In this document: positions 32,522-39,856 of the stretch, piece by piece
Layout of the letters: each line of letters begins with the position of its first letter
Position numbering within the stretch: the stretch's first letter is position 1
Assembly: GCA_015075725.1 (NCBI GenBank)
Contig: JABTTV010000001.1
Location: 3,525,223 to 3,589,222 of the forward strand
Source of the DNA: Anaerolineales bacterium
GTDB taxonomy: Bacteria > Chloroflexota > Anaerolineae > Anaerolineales > Villigracilaceae
Direction: 5' to 3'
DNA length: 64,000 nucleotides
Translations under genes and position numbers: made by a program
The notes under the pieces: model-generated
What the model was told of the DNA's origin: nothing
What the model saw: the letters and a program-made list of their open reading frames with translations, nothing else
Databases searched by the model: none

Positions 32522-33275
32522 ATTCCATAAGTTCCTGCGCAAGGACACGATATTGAGTGGAGCCGCGCGTGGCGGACTTGTACTGCGTAATGGGCTGACC
32601 GGCAATCGGGCTTTCCCGAAGTTTCGTATCGAGTTCGATCACGGTGTTGAAAACACCTGCTCCGAACGTGGAGCGCAATTGTTCATGAATATTCCGATGG
32701 GTGCGGTTACGCCTGTCCAGCATTGTGACGAGGATGCGATAGGAAAGGCTCGGGTTATCGGATTCGCGCGTGCGGCGGATGAGACCCATCATATTCCGAA
32801 GCGCATACGCCGAAAAATATTCCGCCTGGGTGGGGATGAGCAGGAGGTGTGCGGCGGCAAGCGCGTTGCGGGTGATCGCCCCTAGTGCGGGCGGGCAATC
32901 CAGAACGATATAGTCGTAAGGCATATTCGGCACAGCCTGGATGGCACGCTGAAGGATGGTGGTGTAATTTGTGCGCACCGGCAAAAACTGCTCCGATGTT
33001 TCGATGCGCGAACTGGAGGGAATCAGATCGAGATTTTCGACCTCTGTCCGGCGGCGGATATTGAGAAGCGGTTCGTTGTCCAGCATGATATTGCTGGATG
33101 TCTTCTCGCTTTCGCCCGGCTCGAAACCGAGGGCTAGCGTGAGGTTTGCCTGCGCATCTAGGTCGATCAAAAGAGTCCGGTTGCCGAGTTCTGCGAGTGC
33201 GGCGCCGAGCGATAACGCCGTGGTCGTTTTCGCAACACCGCCTTTCTCGTTGGAGACCGCAATGATCTTGGTCAT
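32487..33275 (-). CDS. ParA/Soj-type ATPase (orphan, no ParB)
   Basis: 262 residues. Deviant Walker A with the signature Lys is NEKGGVAKTTTALSLGAALA; LLIDLDAQANLTLALG is Walker A'/switch I, and DYIVLDCPPALGAITRNALA is Walker B. ParA ATPases bind non-specific DNA as ATP dimers and position cargo such as plasmids, chromosome origins or protein clusters. There is no parB or parS-like site next to it; instead it sits between the GAF sensors and the hybrid kinase, with which it overlaps. By analogy to ParC (Vibrio chemoreceptor arrays) and PpfA (cytoplasmic clusters in Rhodobacter) I infer it positions or partitions this sensory complex. Confidence 0.9.
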   Translation of the reverse strand: MTKIIAVSNEKGGVAKTTTALSLGAALAELGNRTLLIDLDAQANLTLALGFEPGESEKTSSNIMLDNEPLLNIRRRTEVENLDLIPSSSRIETSEQFLPVRTNYTTILQRAIQAVPNMPYDYIVLDCPPALGAITRNALAAAHLLLIPTQAEYFSAYALRNMMGLIRRTRESDNPSLSYRILVTMLDRRNRTHRNIHEQLRSTFGAGVFNTVIELDTKLRESPIAGQPITQYKSATRGSTQYRVLAQELMEYAKETENQQAS

Positions 33276-33302
33276 AAATCCTCTGGTTCCTTTCCTTGCG
33301 AT

Positions 33303-35780
33303 TTACCTGTCAAGCGATTTGTTCTTCTGCGGTATGATCTCGATGCGCGATACTTTCAACGCATCCTGCAGTTCCCGAATGGCCGTGTCGATCATCTCCT
33401 GTGGGTCGTTGGTGCCGCGAATCTTCGTGGTGATGTCGGTGACAAGCTTTTCGCGCTCGGCCCGCCTCGTGGTCTCGTCGAACAGCCTTGCGTTCTCAGC
33501 GATGACCGCGACCCGGTCAGCCACAGCGCGGACCATATCCATCTGGTCGGAGGTAATGGTCCCTTCCCTGGGGATCGATACGGCAAGTTCGCCGATTTCC
33601 TGTCCGCGCATCACAATGGGGACGACAACCTGTTTTCGGTTCGTATCCTCTATCAGGTTACTGTCGCCATTCTCCGGTGCATCGACGGGGGTTACACCAC
33701 TGGCAGTATACCGGTAGCCGGCAATCCTGTATTCTTCTGCAAGGCGATTCCAATTTTCCCGGAAGAACTGACGGGAGGCCGCCTCGGCTTCTGCGAGGGA
33801 TCTCTGCATCTGTTCATATAATTTCGCATTGTGAATGGCGATGCTGACCAATTCCGCCAGAACGGTCAGGGAATCGAGATCTTCATTCGAAAAGGCGTTC
33901 AATTCCCTGCTTTGAACGTCGAGTGCGCCGAGGATCTCACCTGATTCAAGAAGCGGGAGCGCCATCTCAGACTGGGTTTCGGGGAGATCGGGATTGTTGA
34001 AATAGACGGAATCTTCTCCGACGCTTGAGGCAATACGCGGTTTTTTTGTTCCAGCAACATACCCTACGATACCCTGGGTCTCCACGCGCAGTTGATGACC
34101 GCGTTTGAGCATCCGTTTTCCGCCTTCGCTGTTTGCCGCGACCAGTACGGCATATTGATTCGTGGCGTCGTTGAGGAAAATACCCACATGGTAGAAGCCG
34201 AACTGTTCGCTGATCAGTTCAGTAACCTGTGGGAGCAATTCGCTGAGATTCTTCTGGACCGTGATCGCCTGTGCGACCCGGGCAATCGCTTCGTATTGTT
34301 TTCCGCGCCTCTGCCCCCGCTCGGTTTCCAATCGCAGTTCGGCTGTTCTTTCCTCGACTCGTTTTTCGAGCGAGAAGACAAGGTCCTTTACGGTATCAGC
34401 CATGGTATTGAACGAGGCGGCAAGCGTTTCCAGTTCATCGCCAGACCGGATTTCCGCTTTTGCATCGAAGTTTCCCCTGGAAAGCTCAGTGGATGCATGA
34501 TTCAACGACTGGAGCGGGGCAGTGAGGCGATTGCTGGCAATGAAGGAGAGCCCCGCTGCCGCCCCGAAGACCACCGCTATCACAATGATGCTGAAAATGA
34601 TCGTGTTTCTTGTCTCCTGCGCGATCTGGTTCGCGATCGCAGTCCGGCTGGGGAGCAATTCATCCGAAGGCGCTACGAAGACGAGTTTGTAGTTTACCTC
34701 CGGGATTTCATTGAATGTTATATGTCTTTCGCTGCCGGCAAGGGTTACGGTGAAGATGCCCGAGGTTTCATTGGATATTTTCTCCAAAATCCCGGAAAAT
34801 TCCTGCGAGACATTCTGAAGAGTTGCCGGGTCGATGATCTCGCTCAGTCTGGCGTTATCATCGGTAATGTCAAAATCGTTGTAACCCGACTCCGGAAGGG
34901 AGATCAGCCTGTTTTTGTTGTCCACGAGGAAGGCATACCCGGTCTCGCCGACGCGGACATTGGAAACCAGATCTATCACCTGGGTGATTTGTACATCCAT
35001 CGCGGCCACACCTCGAAACCGGTCTGACGCATCGTAAACCGGGACGCTTGTTGTGATGACAAGTCCATTTAACGCGGCGTCTTCATAAGGTTCCGACCAG
35101 ACAACGAACCGATCCGGATTGTTTTGCGGGGTGGCGGAGACATACCATTGCCTGCCCGTTACATTAAAGTCTGCCGGGACGATATTAGCGAGGTCGATGT
35201 TCGGGAAATAAACGGTTTCCTTGCTTTCTCCGCCGAAGTAGATGGCAACGATTTCGGGATTCTGCTCCAAAATCGAAGGGAGGAGCAATTCCGAATGTTT
35301 CAACAAGTTAAGTTCCTGGAGCAGCGAGTCGGTAAGATCCACTCCTGCCGGAATAAAGATTGAGGCGGGTTCCGAGTTGGGATTATCCCAGCTGCCGGCA
35401 GAGGTTTTCGTCAATTTCGATCCGACATCCCAATAGGTGTTTTCAGCCAGCCGCGAGTCGCCAAGGATGATCTGGATGGAATCACCCGCAATCCGGGTGT
35501 TGCTGCTCATGCTTTGGAAAAAGCCGTTAAGACTTGTTGCCTGTTCCCTGTTCGATCGCGAAAAATCCTGTTCGACGCGTAACCTGGCATTCTCCTCCAC
35601 GCTGAGGATCAAGCGGCGGCTGCCGTCCTGGATGCGCAGGTACACATAACCGCCCATAACCAGCACGATCAGGAATGCGATCAGCATGTTTGCCGCCGTC
35701 AGTTTGCTCCGGAGAGTGAGGCGCGGCAATGTTGAGTTCGATGTGGAGTCCTGAATCGCGGATTGTCGGAACCGTTTCAT
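33303..35780 (-). CDS. Membrane sensor: dCache-HAMP-GAF-degenerate GAF, no output domain (sensor 11)
   Basis: 825 residues. TM1 at ~30-49; extracytoplasmic dCache-like region ~50-390 (GRQWYVSATPQNNPDRFVVW, ITTSVPVYDASDRFRGVAAM, VGETGYAFLVDNKNRLIS); TM2 ~395-420; HAMP to ~470, ending in a coiled coil (SLEKRVEERTAELRLE); GAF ~505-655 (FGFYHVGIFLNDATNQYAVL, YFNNPDLPETQSEMALPL); degenerate GAF half ~690-775; then REKLVTDITTKIRGTNDPQE, the first helices of another GAF, where it ends. The periplasmic part should bind a small molecule (dCache ligands are often amino acids or organic acids). No kinase, cyclase or MCP part. It lies 27 bp upstream of parA. Confidence 0.87.
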   Translation of the reverse strand: MKRFRQSAIQDSTSNSTLPRLTLRSKLTAANMLIAFLIVLVMGGYVYLRIQDGSRRLILSVEENARLRVEQDFSRSNREQATSLNGFFQSMSSNTRIAGDSIQIILGDSRLAENTYWDVGSKLTKTSAGSWDNPNSEPASIFIPAGVDLTDSLLQELNLLKHSELLLPSILEQNPEIVAIYFGGESKETVYFPNIDLANIVPADFNVTGRQWYVSATPQNNPDRFVVWSEPYEDAALNGLVITTSVPVYDASDRFRGVAAMDVQITQVIDLVSNVRVGETGYAFLVDNKNRLISLPESGYNDFDITDDNARLSEIIDPATLQNVSQEFSGILEKISNETSGIFTVTLAGSERHITFNEIPEVNYKLVFVAPSDELLPSRTAIANQIAQETRNTIIFSIIVIAVVFGAAAGLSFIASNRLTAPLQSLNHASTELSRGNFDAKAEIRSGDELETLAASFNTMADTVKDLVFSLEKRVEERTAELRLETERGQRRGKQYEAIARVAQAITVQKNLSELLPQVTELISEQFGFYHVGIFLNDATNQYAVLVAANSEGGKRMLKRGHQLRVETQGIVGYVAGTKKPRIASSVGEDSVYFNNPDLPETQSEMALPLLESGEILGALDVQSRELNAFSNEDLDSLTVLAELVSIAIHNAKLYEQMQRSLAEAEAASRQFFRENWNRLAEEYRIAGYRYTASGVTPVDAPENGDSNLIEDTNRKQVVVPIVMRGQEIGELAVSIPREGTITSDQMDMVRAVADRVAVIAENARLFDETTRRAEREKLVTDITTKIRGTNDPQEMIDTAIRELQDALKVSRIEIIPQKNKSLDR

Positions 35781-35789
35781 GAATCTTAC

Positions 35790-38090
35790 CTAGCCATTCC
35801 CGTTCTTGTCATCTTTAAGTTTGATCGTCACTTCCGAGCCCGGTATCGTTCGTCCAAGCTCTTCGACAGCGGTCACAAGCACGTTGTACAAGTTAATGGA
35901 CGAACCGAGCTTGCCGGTGATTTCACCGATGGTCTGCTCCTTGATCGCCTGCCGCTGCGACTCGTGGATAAGGCGCGCATTTTCGAGAGAAAGCGAGAGG
36001 CGTTCCGAAACCGCTTCAGCGAGATCGATCTCACTTTGAGTCCACTGGCGATCTCTTGAAGGCGATTTTATGTGCAGCGTGCCGATGATTTGTTCGCGCA
36101 GTTTGATGGGAATTACAAGCACGGGATCGTCGATCTTACCGTCAGCATGAAAGATGAGCGTTTCACCGCGGAACATCGCCTGATTGATTTCTTCGGTAGT
36201 GATCGGTTTCGTCAACCGTCTGTTGCCGGTAAGGCTCTGGTAATATCCGATCGTGCCCTCCTCCTGAGCGAGGTTTTTCCATCCTTCCTGAAGTGTTTGT
36301 TGATAAGCCTGCCTGGCTTCGACGAGCGCCTGCCGGGTCTGTTCGTACAGCCTTGTGTTTTCGATGGCGATGGCGATCTGGTCCGCAAGGATGCTGAACA
36401 TGTTAATGTCGTTTTCTGTGAACGCGCCCGGCTTATCGCTCTGAAGATCCAGGATGCCAATGATCGTCTCGTAGGCTTTCAAGGGGATTGCCGCTTCAGA
36501 ACGTGTGGCGGGGAGGTCCGGGTTGTTGAAGAATACCGCATCATTCCCAACGTCGAGGGCGATGCGTGGAACTCCGCTTTTTGCTGCAAATCCCACGATG
36601 CCGCTCTCTCCGACTTTAAGCTTGTGACTCCGTTTCAACATTTCCTGCCCGCCGAGGCTGTTCGACGCCTGGAGGACGGCATACTGCCTGGTTGCATCCA
36701 GGAGGAATATGCCCACATGGTAATAATCGAATCGCTCGCTCACCAATCTCGTGATCAATGGAAGCAGGATGTTTAATTCCTGTTTGCTGTTGATCAGTTT
36801 GCTTATTTCTCCAATGGCGAGATACTGGGCGGCGCGCATTTCCGATTGGCGGCGTGAAGCCTCGAGATCACGTGTGCGTTCGTTGATGCGGTTTTCGAGG
36901 TTTGAAAGCGTATCTCTCAACTGCACGGTCATTCGATTGATGGTTTCCGATAACAAACCGACTTCGTCGTTCGATGCCACATCCGCCGAGATCTGCAGGT
37001 TTCCTTTGGATATCTCCTCGGCCACCTCGGTGAGCCTTTTCAAGGGATTGGTAATGTTCCTCGAAAAATAGAGAATGATGATCCCGAATAAAATAGCGAG
37101 CAAAAAGCTGTATGCAGTAAGCGTGGTCTGGAGTGACCTTGACTTTTGGATGATATCAGTTTCCGGATAAACGAAGGCAAGAGACCAGCCAGTATTCATG
37201 CCAACAGGCGCGAAGGCAACATACATGCGGTTCCCTTCCCAGTCGGTCGCCAGTAGGAAACCGGACTTTTCGCCGGTCATATTCTCGATGAGGTTCGTCC
37301 AGGTGCCGGTTGGCTCCGACTCGGCAAGGGCAAACATGGAATCCACCATTGGCTCATACACCTGACCCTGTTTACCGATACCGAGGATGGTTCCCCGGTC
37401 GTCTAGAAGGAATACATAACCAAGTGACTCAACCTTTGTATCGATAAAAATATCCTGTATGGCGGTCATCTCGAGATCAGTGGAAACGACGCCTCTGAAG
37501 CCTCCGGAATCATCAAAGAACGGGAGGCTGGTAGTGATGATCCAGTTGCCGTCGCCGGTGTTGTCATCCTGATACGGGGCTGAAAGTGAGACATCCACCA
37601 CACTTTTGGGATGAAGGTACCATTCGCGTTCAAAGTAATCATCCAGCATTATGGATTCGATCTTGCCATCGGCAGTCCGGCGATATCGAACCGCCCATGA
37701 GGATAGGTTTGGCTTTAATTGATTCGGCTCGAACCCGATGCTCATTCCATATATCTGGCTGTTTGCCGCCAACGAAGTCTCAAGAAGCTGCTGCAGATCA
37801 GCCTCTTCGGAAACTCCAGATTCAACCGCGATGGCAAGGTTGAGAGCAGCAAAACGCGCCTGTTCAAGCTTCGTCTGGATGAGGGCAACCGTATCGGCGG
37901 TCTCTTTTGTAAGATCGGATTCGAGATTCGCCACAAGATCCCCCTGGCTGATGCGAATTGTGATGACAGAATAGACAATAAAGCCAAACAGCAGCAGACC
38001 CACAGCTACCAGGGTCAATTTGAGACCGAGGCTTGTCTCTATGGGACGACTTTCTGATATTTCCTGAGATGGTTGGCGGTCAAATTCCAT
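35790..38090 (-). CDS. Membrane sensor: Cache-HAMP-GAF-degenerate GAF, no output domain (sensor 10)
   Basis: 766 residues. TM1 ~23-46; Cache-like sensor ~47-325 (FEREWYLHPKSVVDVSLSAP, ITTSLPFFDDSGGFRGVVST, LGYVFLLDDRGTILGIGK); TM2 ~330-350; HAMP ~350-405 (NITNPLKRLTEVAEEISKGN); GAF ~435-590 (FDYYHVGIFLLDATRQYAVL, VFFNNPDLPATRSEAAIPL); degenerate GAF ~600-705 with a conserved Trp (EGWKNLAQE) and VIPIKLREQIIGTLHIKS; final truncated-GAF helices (EQTIGEITGKLGSSINLYNV). Its sensor region is similar to that of sensor 6 (44512-46842), so the two are likely duplicates with different ligands. No output domain. 22-bp and 9-bp gaps to its neighbours. Confidence 0.87.
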   Translation of the reverse strand: MEFDRQPSQEISESRPIETSLGLKLTLVAVGLLLFGFIVYSVITIRISQGDLVANLESDLTKETADTVALIQTKLEQARFAALNLAIAVESGVSEEADLQQLLETSLAANSQIYGMSIGFEPNQLKPNLSSWAVRYRRTADGKIESIMLDDYFEREWYLHPKSVVDVSLSAPYQDDNTGDGNWIITTSLPFFDDSGGFRGVVSTDLEMTAIQDIFIDTKVESLGYVFLLDDRGTILGIGKQGQVYEPMVDSMFALAESEPTGTWTNLIENMTGEKSGFLLATDWEGNRMYVAFAPVGMNTGWSLAFVYPETDIIQKSRSLQTTLTAYSFLLAILFGIIILYFSRNITNPLKRLTEVAEEISKGNLQISADVASNDEVGLLSETINRMTVQLRDTLSNLENRINERTRDLEASRRQSEMRAAQYLAIGEISKLINSKQELNILLPLITRLVSERFDYYHVGIFLLDATRQYAVLQASNSLGGQEMLKRSHKLKVGESGIVGFAAKSGVPRIALDVGNDAVFFNNPDLPATRSEAAIPLKAYETIIGILDLQSDKPGAFTENDINMFSILADQIAIAIENTRLYEQTRQALVEARQAYQQTLQEGWKNLAQEEGTIGYYQSLTGNRRLTKPITTEEINQAMFRGETLIFHADGKIDDPVLVIPIKLREQIIGTLHIKSPSRDRQWTQSEIDLAEAVSERLSLSLENARLIHESQRQAIKEQTIGEITGKLGSSINLYNVLVTAVEELGRTIPGSEVTIKLKDDKNGNG

Positions 38091-38112
38091 GAAGCAACTC
38101 TTCTACTCGATC

Positions 38113-39837
38113 CTAAACATCCATTTTCAATGAAGCCGGCTCGATTTGAACGATGACATCCGACCCGCCGAGCGCAATGCTCAATTCGCGGGCGGCAGTC
38201 TGGAGGATGGTATCGAACCGGGTGGATGAGCTGATTTTGCTGGTGATATTTGCGGTAACCTTTTCAAGGTCGGCGCGGTGCTGGCTGGATTGGAGCAGGG
38301 TGGCCGTCTCGATCGCGAGAGAGAGGCGCTCCGCCACGCCTTGAGCGATCTCGGCATCGTCACTTGTAAGCATGGAGTCGCCTCGCGAAGTCAACTGCAT
38401 CACGCCAATCACCTTGCCCCGCAGGCGGATCGGGATCGCAAGCCGAGACCAATTGCCGGGTCCGGTCGTCAAAACCGCCTCACCCCTGGCTATTGCTTCA
38501 TTTACTTGAGGATTTTCCACTGGATGTTGAAGGGATTTGATTCCCGATTCAGAATAGGAAAACCCAATTCCGAGCTCGGTCGGGCGAAGCACCTGCCAGG
38601 ATTCCTGCGCATATCGGCCGACCGCACTTTCCGCCTCTGCCAGGGCACGCTGTGATTCTGCCAGGTTTTGCGCATTGTTTATCGCGACCGCAACCTGGTC
38701 AGCCAGCGTGGTCAATACATCGACGTCACTTGGCAGGAAGGCGTTCGGTTCTGTGCTTTGCACATCCAGAGCGCCGATAATCAGATTTCCGTATCGAAGC
38801 GGAAGGGTAATTTCCGAACGGGTGGATGGGAGATCGGGATTGTTAAAATACGCAGAATCCTCCCCGACATTCGAGGCGATGCGAGGAAGCCCGGTGGCGG
38901 TCACAAATCCCACGAGGCCTGCCTGCCCGACAGGGAGGCTGTGTTTTCTGGCGAGCATCCTTTGTCCGCCATCGCTGTTCGTGGCGCGCAGCACCGCCGA
39001 TTCCTTTTTATCGTCCAGAAGGAAAATGCCCACGTGGTAGACGCCGAATTGCTGACTGATGACCCTGGTGATCAGCGGCAGAAGTTCATCAAGTGATTGA
39101 ACGGAAGATACTGCGCTCATTACCTGCGCCACTGCCTTGAATTGGCGTGCCTGTTGTTCAGTGATTTGATTTGCCTTTTCCAATTCCGCAGTCCGGTCGC
39201 GAACTCTTTCCTCAAGGCCTGCGCGCAGCCGGTTGAGTTCCGCGTTTTCCTGGCGCTGCATTTGTTCGCTGGCCTGAGCACGGAGGATACTTTCGTTCAG
39301 CCTTCGGATCAACAGGTGCGTGATAATGGCAGTGGTGGCAAGCAGGATTGGGACGATAATGGCATCGTCGATTTCGATGGGTTCCGGAACCTTCACAATG
39401 TAAAGATCCCGAACCGCAATCGCCACGGCTGCGATCACTGCCAGAGGTGTGATAAGTGTCAGGGAGCGCTCTCCAAGCAGGATTGCGGAAATGACCAGAA
39501 TGAGGGGCATGGCGATCAACGACGTGTCCCGGATGCCATTGATACTGTAGGCGATCGCAGCCACGGCAATAACGAGCGCAATCGGGACCACAAGTTTCGC
39601 GATGAGAATATCACCCCGGCGCAGCCGAAGGAATGCGAGAATTTCGATTGCGAAAGTAGCCGCAAGGGCAAGAAATGCTTCGACCGTCTCGGTGCCCTCT
39701 CCGATAATCCCGCCGACAATGGGCAGAATTGCCAGGTTTGCCGCCATCGTGAAGAACAAAATATTCCGTGTTAAGCGGATGAAGTTGGGGTCTGAATCTT
39801 CCCTGTTTCTGAAACTATCAAGAAATTTGGTTAACAT
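38113..39837 (-). CDS. Membrane sensor: six-TM block-GAF-degenerate GAF, no output domain (sensor 9)
   Basis: 574 residues from the ATG at 39837 (GGGAG 6 nt upstream); the frame is open further upstream into the preceding gene. Residues ~25-180 form about six membrane segments with short loops, like MASE-type sensor blocks. A coiled coil follows (RAGLEERVRDRTAELEKANQ), then GAF ~250-405 (FGVYHVGIFLLDDKKESAVL, YFNNPDLPSTRSEITLPL), degenerate GAF ~420-510 (ESWQVLRPTELG, LAIPIRLRGKVIGVMQLTS) and the truncated-GAF ending (DLEKVTANITSKISSSTRFD). No HAMP and no output. The input would be membrane-borne (lipid, quinone, membrane state) or a small molecule in the TM block; not known. Confidence 0.85.
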   Translation of the reverse strand: MLTKFLDSFRNREDSDPNFIRLTRNILFFTMAANLAILPIVGGIIGEGTETVEAFLALAATFAIEILAFLRLRRGDILIAKLVVPIALVIAVAAIAYSINGIRDTSLIAMPLILVISAILLGERSLTLITPLAVIAAVAIAVRDLYIVKVPEPIEIDDAIIVPILLATTAIITHLLIRRLNESILRAQASEQMQRQENAELNRLRAGLEERVRDRTAELEKANQITEQQARQFKAVAQVMSAVSSVQSLDELLPLITRVISQQFGVYHVGIFLLDDKKESAVLRATNSDGGQRMLARKHSLPVGQAGLVGFVTATGLPRIASNVGEDSAYFNNPDLPSTRSEITLPLRYGNLIIGALDVQSTEPNAFLPSDVDVLTTLADQVAVAINNAQNLAESQRALAEAESAVGRYAQESWQVLRPTELGIGFSYSESGIKSLQHPVENPQVNEAIARGEAVLTTGPGNWSRLAIPIRLRGKVIGVMQLTSRGDSMLTSDDAEIAQGVAERLSLAIETATLLQSSQHRADLEKVTANITSKISSSTRFDTILQTAARELSIALGGSDVIVQIEPASLKMDV

Positions 39838-39856
39838 TAACGCTCCCGGGAATCGT

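Noticed and set aside
32487..33275. ParA as part of a plasmid or chromosome partition locus
   Set aside because: No ParB-like gene and no parS-like palindrome cluster was found beside it; neighbours are all signalling genes.
34092..35027. A 311-codon plus-strand frame opposite sensor 11
   Set aside because: Lies wholly inside the dCache-HAMP-GAF gene. No domain or start signal; codon pattern is that of an antisense shadow. The same holds for 22329-23270, 30659-31399 and 36072-36776.
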